Shown here piece after piece: positions 8,777 through 18,400 of a DNA stretch of 64,000 bases. The stretch lies in assembly GCF_023498005.1 (NCBI RefSeq), contig NZ_CP097289.1, forward strand, positions 2,294,001 through 2,358,000, written 5' to 3'. Every line of letters begins with the position of its first letter. Within the stretch, counting starts at the first letter, position 1. The notes below the pieces were generated by a model that worked only from the letters and a program-made list of their open reading frames with translations, was not told the DNA's origin and did no database searches. This DNA is from Streptomyces durmitorensis (lineage in GTDB: Bacteria > Actinomycetota > Actinomycetes > Streptomycetales > Streptomycetaceae). Position numbers and translations under genes: made by a program.

Positions 8777-10477
8777 ATGCGGCTGCGCGCACTCCTTGAC
8801 ACCGACGCGCTGGGCCTGCGGCTGCTCGGCGGTGAGGAAGAGCTCGACCGCACCGTGCGCGGTGTGATGACCACCGACCTGCGCGACCCCAGCCGCTACC
8901 TCGCGGGCGGCGAGCTGGTCCTGACGGGCCTCGCCTGGCGCCGCGACGCATCGGACACGGAACCCTTCGTACGCCTCCTCGCGAGCGCCGGGGTGGCGGC
9001 CCTCGCGGCGGGCGAGGCCGAGTTGGGCGACATCCCCGACGACATCGTCGAGGCCTGCGCGCGGCACCGCCTGCCCCTGTTCGCCGTGAACGAGCGGGTC
9101 GCCTTCGCGACGATCACCGAGCACGTCGTCCGGCAGGTCTCCGGCGAGCGGGCCGGTGATCTGGCGGCCGTCGTCGACCGGCACCGCCGCCTGATGACCT
9201 CGGGCCCGACGGGCGGCGGCCCCGACGTCGTCCTCGACCTGCTCGGCACCGACCTGGACCTGCGGGCCTGGGTCCTGTCCCCCGCGGGCCGCGCCATCGC
9301 GGGGTCGAGCGCGGCGGGCCCCGCCCTCTCCACGGCGGTGTGCGCGCGCCTGGCGGCCGAGCACCTGGCCGCCGCCCGCACGGGGCGCCGTGGCCCGCAC
9401 CGGGTCCAGGTGGACGGCACGGCGTACTCCCTGTTCCCCATCCGGAGCAGTGGGCGCGGTTCGGCTTCCGCAGCGACCGCGGCGAGCACGGCGGCCCTGC
9501 GTGACGTGCGCGAGACGGTCCTCTCGGACTGGCTCCTGGCGGTCGAGGCGGACGCGGGCGACTGGCCCGAGGAGCGGCTCGACCTGCTCCAGGGCGTCAC
9601 CCAGCTGATCGCGGTGGAGCGCGACCGGCGCGACGCCGCCCGCACGGTGCGGCGCAGGCTGGCCCAGGAGGTCCTCGAACTGGTCCAGACGGGCGCGGCC
9701 CCTGCGGAGATCGCGGCGCGCCTGCGGGTCGCCGCCCCCGTGCTCCTTCCGGGCCTGGGCGCGGCACCGCACTGGCAGGTCGTGGTGGCCCGCGTCGAGT
9801 GGGACGGCGGCGAGATCGAGGGCGGCCCCGTGGCCCAGTCCCTCCTGGAAGAGATCCTCGTCGACCCCCTCTCGTCGGGCCCCGAACCGTCCGACCGCAT
9901 CGCGGTGGCCCATACGGGTGACGAGGCGATCGCGCTCGTCCCGCTGCCCGCGGTCTCCGCGGAGCACGACGGCTCGGAGACGGGCCTCCTTGCCGACTCG
10001 CTCCTGGAGTCCGTCCGCGACCCGCTCTCCGCGGGCCTCGACGGCGACGGACGCCTCACGCTCGGCGTCAGCGCGTCCGTGCACTCGGCGGAGGGCCTTC
10101 GCGGCGCCCTGGAGGAGGCCCGGCACGCCCGCCGGGTCGCGGCGGCGCGTCCGGGGCGGGTCTGCGCGGCGGGCCACCAGGAGCTGGCCTCGCACGTCCT
10201 GCTGTTGCCCTTCGTCCCGGACGACGTGCGCCGGGCGTTCACGGCCCGGCTCCTTGACCCGCTGCGGGACTACGACCGGCGCCACCGGGCGGAGCTCATT
10301 CCCACCCTTGAGGCGTTCCTCGACTGCGACGGTTCGTGGACGCGGTGCGCGGCCCGTCTCCACCTGCACGTCAACACGCTGCGCTACCGGGTGGGCCGTA
10401 TCGAGCAGTTGACGGGTCGTGACCTTTCGCGGCTCGAGGACAAGCTCGATTTCTTCCTGGCACTGCGGATGAGCTGA
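8777..10477 (+). CDS. pucR: PucR family purine-catabolism transcriptional regulator
   Basis: About 566 residues from the ATG at 8777 (MRLRALLDTDALGLRLLGG), which matches the family N-terminus; the frame extends to 8624 but the extra 51 codons overlap palindromic operator DNA and are non-family sequence. An N-terminal PucR domain (residues 1-120; LRDPSRYLAGGELVLTGLAW) precedes a GGDEF-like middle region. A C-terminal HTH_30 helix-turn-helix follows: CAARLHLHVNTLRYRVGRIE then LEDKLDFFLALRM. PucR proteins sense purine intermediates and control purine-degradation genes. Being divergent from xdh, it very probably regulates it. Confidence 0.87.
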   Translation: MRLRALLDTDALGLRLLGGEEELDRTVRGVMTTDLRDPSRYLAGGELVLTGLAWRRDASDTEPFVRLLASAGVAALAAGEAELGDIPDDIVEACARHRLPLFAVNERVAFATITEHVVRQVSGERAGDLAAVVDRHRRLMTSGPTGGGPDVVLDLLGTDLDLRAWVLSPAGRAIAGSSAAGPALSTAVCARLAAEHLAAARTGRRGPHRVQVDGTAYSLFPIRSSGRGSASAATAASTAALRDVRETVLSDWLLAVEADAGDWPEERLDLLQGVTQLIAVERDRRDAARTVRRRLAQEVLELVQTGAAPAEIAARLRVAAPVLLPGLGAAPHWQVVVARVEWDGGEIEGGPVAQSLLEEILVDPLSSGPEPSDRIAVAHTGDEAIALVPLPAVSAEHDGSETGLLADSLLESVRDPLSAGLDGDGRLTLGVSASVHSAEGLRGALEEARHARRVAAARPGRVCAAGHQELASHVLLLPFVPDDVRRAFTARLLDPLRDYDRRHRAELIPTLEAFLDCDGSWTRCAARLHLHVNTLRYRVGRIEQLTGRDLSRLEDKLDFFLALRMS

Positions 10478-10616
10478 CACGGGCGACCTCGGTCAAACCC
10501 CTTTCATGGCCCGCCCTTTGTGAATTCTTTCACCCAGCCCCTTGGCCGGGTGCGCCGATCCATGCTGAGATGCGCCCACGACTCAACAGCTCAATGGCGT
10601 GCTCGGGGAGGGCAAC

Positions 10617-11393
10617 GTGGCGCATACCGCCATGTCTGGTTCCGGAACGACTGCAGGGGACGATCCACTCCAGACCGCGGTATGGCGGCTGCGCTCGCGC
10701 GGCTGTTGGACCGACGCGGCCGCGCTGCTGGCCTCACGAGAGGGGCCCGCGGCAGCGCTCCAGAGAACCTCACTCCTGGTGGAGCGGTGCCTGTTCACGG
10801 GAGAGGGCTGGGCCGAGGCGGAGGACGGACTGCGTACGGCGGAGGCGCAGGCCGTGGAGGACGACGACCGCGGGGCCGCGGCGTGCGAGCGCGGTCAGCT
10901 GGCGTACGCGTCCACGGTGCTCGCCGTGCGGGACCGGGCGGACGAGGCGCGTACGGCGCTGGGGCGGGCCGCGGCACTGCTTGCCCCGAACGCTTCGGGG
11001 CGGCCTCTCCTCGACTTCCGCCGGGGTCTGATCGCGGAGCACATCGCGGACTCGCCCCAGGCGGCGCGGGCCGCCTACCGGCGGGCGCATGCGGGGGCGA
11101 CGGCGCACGCGGATCCCTTGCTGCTCTCCTTCACCTGGCGTCACTTGGCCGGACTGGCCCTGCGGGAGGGCGAGTTGGCGGAGGCGCGGCACGGGTTCGC
11201 GGAGTCGCTGCGGATCAGGGAGGAGCTGGGGTATCTGGTGGGTACGGCGCCTGCGCTGGCCGCGTTGGCCGACGCGGAGCCGGAGCCCGAGGCGGGTCGA
11301 CTTCGGGCCGAGGCGGCGCGGCTGTTCCGGTTGATGGGTGGGGTGCCGGCGTGGCTGGCGCAGCAGTTGAGTCCGCCGGCGCCGGCGGCGTGA
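10617..11393 (+). CDS. TPR-like cytoplasmic protein of unknown function
   Basis: About 258 residues from the GTG at 10617, chosen because GGGGAGGG lies 4 nt upstream; the frame starts earlier at 10599 without such a site. The whole protein is alpha-helical and Ala/Glu/Leu-rich with helix pairs spaced like tetratricopeptide repeats (for example ARTALGRAAALLAPNASGRP, then ARAAYRRAHAGATAHADPLL). There is no signal peptide or enzyme motif. It stands alone and ends against a hairpin repeat shared with the convergent gntR gene. A protein-protein interaction role is the only inference possible. Confidence 0.7.
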   Translation: MAHTAMSGSGTTAGDDPLQTAVWRLRSRGCWTDAAALLASREGPAAALQRTSLLVERCLFTGEGWAEAEDGLRTAEAQAVEDDDRGAAACERGQLAYASTVLAVRDRADEARTALGRAAALLAPNASGRPLLDFRRGLIAEHIADSPQAARAAYRRAHAGATAHADPLLLSFTWRHLAGLALREGELAEARHGFAESLRIREELGYLVGTAPALAALADAEPEPEAGRLRAEAARLFRLMGGVPAWLAQQLSPPAPAA

Positions 11394-11412
11394 GGTAGGA
11401 GCGGTTACTTTT

Positions 11413-11598
11413 CCCCAACCCCACCCCTTCCCGAAAACCCGCTCGGCGCGGGGGCCTTGCGTACCGTCATCACCGGCTTCGCCGCGTTCGTCCTCAATCG
11501 CCGGACGGGCTAGAGATAGCCCGTCCGGCGATTGAGGACATCTTGTCGGGGGTCCAGGGGGCGGAGCCCCTTGGTTTCGGGAAGGGGCGGGATTGGGG
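11413..11598. repeat. Modular nested-hairpin repeat, copy 1, between convergent genes
   Basis: Outer arms 11413-11436 and 11575-11598 (24 nt, 22 complementary). Inner arms 11490-11512 and 11517-11539 are a perfect 23-bp inverted repeat around 4 nt. The same building blocks recur at 30548-30774 and 63125-63213. The element fills the gap between two convergent genes and can act as a bidirectional terminator. Confidence 0.85.
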
Positions 11599-11623
11599 AA
11601 GCCCCGCAGGGAACCGCCCGAAC

Positions 11624-12415
11624 CTAGCCCCCCGCCCCCGCAAAGTGCTCCCGCACCAAGGTCTGGACGACCCCGAGGTCCTGCACCGCCAACGCCTCGA
11701 GCAGAGCCATGTGCTCCGCCGCGTCAGCGACGAGGTCCGCGCGGCGGGCATGGACGGGACCGCTCACGAGGGGCCACTGCGACCGGCGGTGCAAGTCATC
11801 CGCCACCTGCACCAGCTGCTGATTCCCCGAAAGGCCGAGCACCGCCCCGTGAAACGCCCGGTCCGCCTCCGCGTACCGGGCCAGGTCCCCGCCCGCCGCC
11901 GCCACCGCACTCGCCTCGGCCAGCGGCCGCAGCTCGCACCACCGCGCCGCGGGCACCGTACGGGCCAGGCGGAGCATCACCGGCACCTCGATCAGCGCCC
12001 GCACCTCCGCGAGTTCCCCCAGCTCGCGCGCGCTCCGCTCGGTGACACGGAAGCCGCGGTTCGGTACGACCTCCACCGCCCCCTCGATCGCCAGCTGCTG
12101 CATCGCCTCGCGCACCGGAGTCGCCGAGACCCCGAAGCGCTCGCCGAGCACGGGCGCCGAGTACACCTCGCCCGGCGCGAGGTCGCCCCCGACGAGCGCG
12201 GCGCGCAGGGCGTCCAGGATCTGTCCGCGGACCGAGTTCCGCCGCACCGTCTTACGGGGCGCGGGCACCGCCGCTCCCGCCGCTTCCCCGTGGGTGTGCT
12301 CACCACGGGCCGGGGGCGGGGCCGGGGCCGGGGCCGATGAGGCCCGCACCTGCTCCGGTACACGGACGGCGAGGCGGTACGCGTCATGCGCTCTGGCCTG
12401 CTCCACGAGGTCCAC
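11624..12415 (-). CDS. GntR family (FadR/FCD subfamily) transcriptional regulator
   Basis: 263 residues. A Pro/Ala-rich tail of about 55 residues precedes the winged helix (RGQILDALRAALVGGDLAPG, then LGERFGVSATPVREAMQQLA and VEVVPNRGFRVTE, residues 60-130), followed by an all-helical FCD ligand domain (residues 140-255; EVRALIEVPVMLRLAR, then ADRAFHGAVLGLSGN). FCD members bind small carboxylates and repress nearby genes. Its neighbour across a 126-bp divergent promoter is the iron-box-controlled reductase gene, so cross-regulation is possible but unproven. The GTG start has a weak ribosome site, and a start inside the Pro/Ala tail cannot be excluded. Confidence 0.85.
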   Translation of the reverse strand: MDLVEQARAHDAYRLAVRVPEQVRASSAPAPAPPPARGEHTHGEAAGAAVPAPRKTVRRNSVRGQILDALRAALVGGDLAPGEVYSAPVLGERFGVSATPVREAMQQLAIEGAVEVVPNRGFRVTERSARELGELAEVRALIEVPVMLRLARTVPAARWCELRPLAEASAVAAAGGDLARYAEADRAFHGAVLGLSGNQQLVQVADDLHRRSQWPLVSGPVHARRADLVADAAEHMALLEALAVQDLGVVQTLVREHFAGAGG

Positions 12416-12495
12416 CCCAAAGTCCGCTCGGTCCGAAAGGTACGAGAGGCACCATAGGCGGACAGCCCCGCAGTTGAAACCTCGATCATTCCGGG

Positions 12496-12514
12496 TAAGG
12501 TTAGGCTTACCTGC
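12496..12514. promoter_or_regulatory. DmdR/IdeR-type iron box
   Basis: The 19-bp TAAGGTTAGGCTTACCTGC agrees with the actinobacterial iron-box consensus TWAGGTTAGSCTWACCTWA at 17 of 19 positions, missing only the last two. It lies 27 bp before the ATG of the FhuF-like gene and overlaps a TAGGCT that could be its -10 box. Iron-loaded DmdR would repress the gene. Confidence 0.9.
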
Positions 12515-12541
12515 AATCGATCGCGATTCGGTGGTCCCCCT

Positions 12542-13402
12542 ATGTCCGTTCCCACCCTGGCCAAGCGCGCCCCGAGCGCCCTCGCGGACGCCTACGCACG
12601 CCTCACCGAGGTGTTCCCCGGACTGCGCGTGACTGAGCTCGACGACCTCGGCGAGTACGCACAGGCCCCACAGGGCGGCGGCTGGGTCACCGCCTCCCGG
12701 CTCGCGGAGGGCGGGGCCGACCTCGACGCCTTCATGGCGTGGGACGAGTCACAGGTACTGAAGGACTACGGACAGGCGGGGCGTCCGGACGTCATCGCCA
12801 GCTTCGCGCTGCACCGCTACGCCTGGCCGGCCACCCTCCTGATCACCATGCCGTGGTTCCTGCACCGCCGCGTGCCCCGCTATCCCGTACAGAACGTCTC
12901 CTTCCAGCGCACCCTCGGCCGCCTGGCCGTCCGCAGCACGGGCTTCGCCTGTCTGCCCGATGATCCGGCCGCCTCGCTGCCCGGCGCCCGCGTCGTGCCG
13001 GACGAGGAGGCGCTGCGCGGGGAGGTGCGGGCCGCCGTCGCCGAGCATCTGGGACCGCTCCTGGACGCCTTCGGGCCCCGGATGCGGCGCCGTTCGCGCG
13101 CCCTGTGGAGCGTCGCGACGGACGAGATCGTCGAGGGGCTCTGGTACATCGCCCATCTCCTCGGCGAGGAGCAGCGCGCCACGGCCGAGCTCGAACGGCT
13201 GCTTCCGGGCGCCACCAAGCCGTACGTGGGGACGGCGGGCTTCCGTGAGCTGCGGGGGCCGAACGGCGAGTCCCTGCCGACGCGTGACCGCGCGAGCTGC
13301 TGCATGTTCTACACGCTGCGCCCCGAGGACACCTGTGTGACCTGCCCGCGCACCTGTGACGCGGAGCGCGTCGAGCGCCTCAGTGCCGCCGCGGCGGCCT
13401 GA
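12542..13402 (+). CDS. FhuF-like (2Fe-2S) ferric-siderophore reductase
   Basis: 286 residues, soluble. The C-terminus carries the signature SCCMFYTLRPEDTCVTCPRT, i.e. Cys-Cys-x10-Cys-x2-Cys, which holds the atypical 2Fe-2S cluster of FhuF-type reductases. These cytoplasmic proteins release iron from hydroxamate siderophores by reduction. An almost perfect iron box upstream (12496-12514) fits: the gene should be induced on iron starvation. No transporter or siderophore biosynthesis gene is next to it in this window. Third-codon bias and length are normal. The ATG at 12542 lacks a strong ribosome binding site. Confidence 0.88.
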   Translation: MSVPTLAKRAPSALADAYARLTEVFPGLRVTELDDLGEYAQAPQGGGWVTASRLAEGGADLDAFMAWDESQVLKDYGQAGRPDVIASFALHRYAWPATLLITMPWFLHRRVPRYPVQNVSFQRTLGRLAVRSTGFACLPDDPAASLPGARVVPDEEALRGEVRAAVAEHLGPLLDAFGPRMRRRSRALWSVATDEIVEGLWYIAHLLGEEQRATAELERLLPGATKPYVGTAGFRELRGPNGESLPTRDRASCCMFYTLRPEDTCVTCPRTCDAERVERLSAAAAA

Positions 13403-13469
13403 CCGGAGCCCCTCTCCCCGCCGAAAGCGCAACCCCTCCCCCTTGAACCACCCTTTCGTGTTCGTTTAA

Positions 13470-13505
13470 TCGAACTCAACTCCCCCTTCCGGGCCTTGAG
13501 TTCGA
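13470..13505. terminator. Inverted repeat, possible terminator after the reductase gene
   Basis: Perfect 10-bp arms tcgaactcaa (13470-13479) and ttgagttcga (13496-13505) around 16 nt, about 70 bp downstream of the FhuF-like stop and about 130 bp before the DUF2637 gene. It may be a terminator or an operator of the downstream gene; the arms are less GC-rich than typical local terminators. Confidence 0.45.
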
Positions 13506-13634
13506 GCAAAACGGCGCGCGCCGCACCCCTTTGCACCCCCCTTGGCGTTCTCTTGCCCCGAAACCCCTCTGGGGGCCATCGGGATTGGGCCACTATTGCG
13601 CCCGAACGCCCTACCGCGACGCAAGGGACCCCAG

Positions 13635-14699
13635 ATGAGACTGACCGACATATCGCTGGACTGGCTGCTTCCGGGTGGCGTCCTGCTCCTGGGCATGCTG
13701 GTGGCGGTGGCGGTACTCGCACGCGGCAAGCGCGCCGGCCAGAAGGCGGCCGCCAGTGCCTCCAGCGACGACACCTGGGAACGCAGCGAGGAGCGCCGCA
13801 GGCGCAAGGAAGCCGTCTATGGAACGGCCTCGTACGTTCTGCTGTTCTGCTGTGCGGCGGTCGCCGCCGCACTCTCCTTCCACGGCCTGGTCGGCTTCGG
13901 TCGCCAGAACCTCAACCTCACCGGCGGCTGGGAGTACCTGGTCCCGTTCGGGCTCGACGGCGCGGCGATGTTCTGCTCCGTACTCGCCGTGCGCGAGGCG
14001 AGCCACGGCGACGCGGCCCTCGGCTCGCGGCTCCTGGTGTGGACGTTCGCGGGCGCGGCGGCGTGGTTCAACTGGGTGCACGCGCCCAGGGGCCTCGGCC
14101 ATGCGGGTGCCCCGCAGTTCTTCGCCGGGATGTCGCTGTCGGCCGCGGTGCTCTTCGACCGCGCGCTGAAGCAGACCCGCCGCGCGGCACTGCGCGAACA
14201 GGGCCTGGTGCCCAGGCCGTTGCCGCAGATCCGGATCGTGCGGTGGCTGCGCGCGCCCCGGGAGACCTTCGGCGCCTGGTCGCTGATGCTCCTCGAAGGC
14301 GTACGCACCCTGGACGAGGCGGTCGAGGAGGTCCGCGAGGACCGGCGCGAGAAGGAGCGCACCCGGACCACCAGGCGGGACCGGGAGAAGCTGGAGCGTG
14401 CGCAGCTCAAGGCGATCAGCCGCGGCCACCGCAGCATCCCCGGCCGTGGCCAGGGCCGCCAGGTCGACCTGCCGGCGGTCGCGCCGGCCACCGGGTCCGC
14501 GCAGGTCGGCGCGGACCCTGCCATAGCGGCGCAGCCGCAGGAACAACTGCCGCTGCGCTCCCGTCCCTCCCTCCAGGCCGTGAAGAACGGCTCTGAACCC
14601 GTCACCGTCGACCTCACCGCCGAGGACGACACCCAGACGCTGCCACGGCTCGACTCCCTGGAGCAGAAGCTCAAGGATCTGGAGCAACAGTTCGGCTGA
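13635..14699 (+). CDS. DUF2637 membrane protein (SpdB-like)
   Basis: About 354 residues from the ATG at 13635, which has AAGGG upstream and begins MRLTDISLDWLLPGGVLLLG, a good first membrane helix. Further hydrophobic segments near residues 65-85, 105-125, 130-150 and 165-180 form the DUF2637 core (VPFGLDGAAMFCSVLAVREA). A long charged, coiled-coil-like C-terminal half (EEVREDRREKERTRTTRRDR) ends in helices that look cytoplasmic. Similar proteins occur on Streptomyces chromosomes and plasmids, the latter as SpdB spread proteins; the chromosomal function is not known. No conjugation genes lie nearby. Confidence 0.75.
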   Translation: MRLTDISLDWLLPGGVLLLGMLVAVAVLARGKRAGQKAAASASSDDTWERSEERRRRKEAVYGTASYVLLFCCAAVAAALSFHGLVGFGRQNLNLTGGWEYLVPFGLDGAAMFCSVLAVREASHGDAALGSRLLVWTFAGAAAWFNWVHAPRGLGHAGAPQFFAGMSLSAAVLFDRALKQTRRAALREQGLVPRPLPQIRIVRWLRAPRETFGAWSLMLLEGVRTLDEAVEEVREDRREKERTRTTRRDREKLERAQLKAISRGHRSIPGRGQGRQVDLPAVAPATGSAQVGADPAIAAQPQEQLPLRSRPSLQAVKNGSEPVTVDLTAEDDTQTLPRLDSLEQKLKDLEQQFG

Positions 14700-14722
14700 T
14701 GTCAGCAGCGCAGGACGGGAGT

Positions 14723-14758
14723 TGGACGGCGGCTCGGTTCAGGCCGGGCCGCCGTCCA
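14723..14758. terminator. Convergent hairpin overlapping the HATPase gene end
   Basis: Perfect 11-bp arms tggacggcggc (14723-14733) and gccgccgtcca (14748-14758) with a 14-nt loop, between the convergent DUF2637 and HATPase genes; the second arm is inside the HATPase coding sequence. Likely a bidirectional terminator. Confidence 0.6.
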
Positions 14759-15221
14759 GTTCGAACCACACCACCTTCCCGACCCCGTGCGCCCGCACAC
14801 CCCACGCGTCGGCGAGGGACTGCACGAGCATCAGGCCGCGGCCGTGCGTGCTGAAGTCGGCGTTCGGCACGCACAGCTTCGGGCGGCGCCCCACGAAGTC
14901 CCTGACCTCGACCCGCAGCCTGCCGGGCCGCAGGGTCGCCGTCAGGACGGCATCCCGGTCGGTGTGCACCAGTGCGTTCGTGACCAGTTCGCTGGTCAGC
15001 AACTCGGCTATCTCGGATCTTCCGGGCCTCCCCCAGGACCGGAGCAGTTCGCGCAGCGCACCTCTCACTTCAGGCACCGCCCGCAGGTCGGATCGCCCTA
15101 ATCGGCGCCGGAGTTGAGCCCGATGGAGCTCGTCCGGCTTCTTGTCGGTCGGCTCGTCCCTTGCTTTCGGCGAAGAAGTCCCGAGATGAATGGGACCGCC
15201 CCCTCTTACCTGCCTTGTCAT
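14739..15221 (-). CDS. HATPase (anti-sigma/serine kinase-like) regulatory protein, TTA-containing
   Basis: About 160 residues from the ATG at 15221. This is a stand-alone GHKL ATPase domain: N-box ELLTSELVTNALVHT (about residues 70-85), G1-like LRVEVRDFVGRRP, and G2-like GRGLMLVQSLADAWG. This RsbW/SpoIIAB-like family is very numerous in Streptomyces and acts as anti-sigma factors or anti-anti-sigma kinases. The N-box Asn is present. Codon 41 is TTA (15099-15101, Leu in RRRLGRSD), so translation should depend on the bldA tRNA. That is rare in this window and typical of developmental or accessory genes. Confidence 0.85.
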   Translation of the reverse strand: MTRQVRGGGPIHLGTSSPKARDEPTDKKPDELHRAQLRRRLGRSDLRAVPEVRGALRELLRSWGRPGRSEIAELLTSELVTNALVHTDRDAVLTATLRPGRLRVEVRDFVGRRPKLCVPNADFSTHGRGLMLVQSLADAWGVRAHGVGKVVWFELDGGPA

Positions 15222-15438
15222 GACCCCCGCCCACAAAACGAGTCAGTTCCTTCCTGCTCGAACACGCTCACGGGATGCATGCCCCACCCGGTTGGCGGCA
15301 CTCATGTCCATTCATCAACGTTTGGAGTGGGTGCGCCCCGGCCCGGCGGGGAAGTGAAGCGGTGGACCGTTTCCGCATGATCCCGACCGGGCCCGACCGC
15401 GCCGCACCGGGCCCGCCCGAGCTTTCCGAGGAGCCGCC

Positions 15439-18400
15439 GTGCACGACGACCGACTGCTGGTGGAGGGACGCCTGGAGCGCGCCCTGCGGCAGTTCATCCG
15501 CCCCGCCCAGTACGCGGACCGTGTGCCGCTCGCCCTCTCCGTCTGGCACGCGCCGGGCGAACCCGTCCCCGTCGCCGAGGCCATCGACGCCTCGTACGAC
15601 CCCTTCGAGACGGGCACCGAGTGGGGAAAGCCCTGGTCAACCAGTTGGTTCCGGCTGCGCGGTCAGGTGCCCGAATCCTGGCGCGGGCGCCATGTCGAGG
15701 TGGTCGTCGACCCCGGCTTCACCGGTGAAGGGCCCGGCTTCCAGGCGGAGGGGCTCGTGTACGACGCCGCGGGCGTGCCCATCAAGGGCATTCACCCCCG
15801 CAACCGCCACATCACCGTGGCGTCCTGCGCACAGGGCGGCGAGCCGGTGCACCTCCTCCTGGAGGCGGCCGCCAACCCGGCCGTTCTGCACGATTTCGAA
15901 CCCACGCCCCTGGGCGACGTACTGACCGCGGGCGATCGCCCCATCTACCGATTCGCGTCTGCCGATCTCGCCGTACTGGACGAGGACGTATGGCAGTTGA
16001 CACTGGACATCGAGGTCCTTTCGGAGCTGATGTACGAACTGGACGCCGCCCGTCCGCGGCGTCACGAGATCCTGCGCGCCCTGGAGAGGGCGCTCGACGC
16101 GCTCGATCTGCACGACGTGTCGGGTACCGCGGCGGCGGCCCGCGCCGAGCTGACGGAGGTCCTCGCGAGCCCCGCCCACGCCAGCGCGCACCGCGTATCG
16201 GCCACCGGGCACGCCCACATCGACTCGGCCTGGCTGTGGCCCTTGCGCGAGACGGTGCGCAAGGCTTCCCGCACCTTTGCCAATGTGACGGCCCTCGCCC
16301 AGGACTATCCCGAGCTGGTCTTCGCCTGCTCACAGGCCCAGCAGTACGCCTGGGTCAAGGAGCACCAGCCGCACATCTGGGAGCGCATCAAGAAGGCCGT
16401 CGCGGACGGGAACTGGTCACCGGTGGGCTCCATGTGGGTCGAGTCGGACGCCAACATGCCGGGCGGCGAGGCCCTGGCTCGGCAGATCACGCACGGGATG
16501 CGCTTCTTCCGCGAGGAGCTGGGGGTGGAGACCGAGGAGATCTGGCTGCCGGACTCCTTCGGCTACACCGCCGCCTTCCCGCAGCTGGCGAAGCTCGCAG
16601 GCGTCCGCTGGTTCCTCACGCAGAAGCTGAGCTGGAACCAGTCCAACAAGATGCCGCACCACACGTTCTGGTGGGAGGGCATCGACGGCACGCGCGTCTT
16701 CACGCACTTCCCCCCGGTGGACACCTACAACTCCCAGATCCATGGCGCCGAACTCGCGCACGCGGAGAAGAACTTCACCGAGAAGGGCCGCGCGTCCCGC
16801 TCCCTCGTGCCGTTCGGCTGGGGCGACGGAGGCGGCGGTCCGACCCGCGAAATGCTGGAGAAGGCACGGCGGTTGCGCTCCCTGGAGGGTTCGCCGCGCG
16901 TCGAGATCGAGCGTCCTTCGGCGTTCTTCGCCGCCGCCGAGGAGGAGTACGGGGCGCGGGCGCCCGTCTGGTCCGGCGAGCTCTATCTGGAGCTGCACCG
17001 CGCGACGTACACGACGCAGGCGGCCACCAAGCGCGGCAACCGCCGCACCGAACACGCCCTGCGCGAAGCCGAGTTGTGGTGCACGGCCGCCGCGGTGCGC
17101 GACCCCGCGTACGTCTACCCGTACTCGACCCTCGACCGGCTCTGGAAGACCGTTCTCCTGCACCAGTTCCACGACATCCTGCCGGGGTCGTCGATCGCCT
17201 GGGTGCACCGCGAGGCCCGCGACACGTACGAGCGCGTGCTCGCCGAGCTCGATGAGATCACCGCGGCGGCGGTCCGTTCCCTCGGCCCGGGTGGACCCGC
17301 CGCGCTCAACGCGTCACCGTACGCGCGCAGTGAGGTCGTCACGGCCGACGACGGCACCCTGGTGCACGTCGATGTCCCGGCCCTGGGGAGCAAGAGCCTC
17401 GAAGAGGCAGCCTCGTACACGCGGGAGACCGGGGCGACCGCCCTGCTCGCCGACGGCGAGATCCAGCTCCTGAACGAGCACCTGCGTGTCGCCATCGACG
17501 CGGACGGTCTGCTGACCTCCGTGCACGACGTCGACGCACAGCGGGAGGTCCTGTCCCCCGGCGCGCGCGGCAACCTGCTCCAGCTGCACCCCGACCACCC
17601 CACGCACTACGACGCGTGGGACCTCGACAAGCACTACCGCAACACGCACACCGACCTCACGGACGCCGAGTCCGTGGAGCTGGTCGAGGACGGTCCGCTG
17701 CGGGTCGCCGTCCGGGTGGTGCGGGCCTTCGGGGAATCGCGGATCACCCAGGAGATCCGCCTCGCGGCGGGCAGCCGTCGCATCGACGTCGTCACGGAGG
17801 TGGACTGGCAGGAGTCGGAGAAGGTGCTCAAGGCCGCCTTCCCGCTGGATGTGCACGCCGAACGGTCCGCGGCCGAGATCCAGTTCGGGTATGTGCACCG
17901 CTCCACGCACGCCAACACCGGCTGGGACGCGGCCCGTTTCGAGATCTGCGCGCACCGCTGGCTGCGGGTCGCCGAGGAGGCGTACGGCGTGGCGGTGCTC
18001 AACGACTCGACGTACGGCCATGACGTGACGCGCGCCCCGCACGGCGACGGCCTCGGCACCACCGTGCGGCTCACGCTGCTTCGCGCCCCGCACAGCCCGG
18101 ACCCGGAGACGGACCTGGGCGTGCACCGGTTCACGTACGCGCTGCTGCCCGGCGCCACGACGGGCGACGCGGTCGCGGAAGGTCTCGCGCTGAACCTGCC
18201 GCTGCGGATCGCCGCCGCGCCCGTCCTGCCCTCCCTGGTGAGCGTCGACAACCCGGCGGTGACCGTGGAGTCGGTGCAGCTCGCGGACGACGGGAGCGGC
18301 GATGTCGTGGTGCGTCTCTACGAGTCCCGGGGCGGGCGTGCGGCGGCCGCGCTCACCACGTCGTTCGCGGTGAGCGCGGCCGAGGTGACCGACCTCCTGG

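Noticed and set aside
8570..10480. 636-aa minus-strand open frame opposite pucR
   Set aside because: Shadow; pucR has the family N-terminal and HTH motifs on the plus strand.
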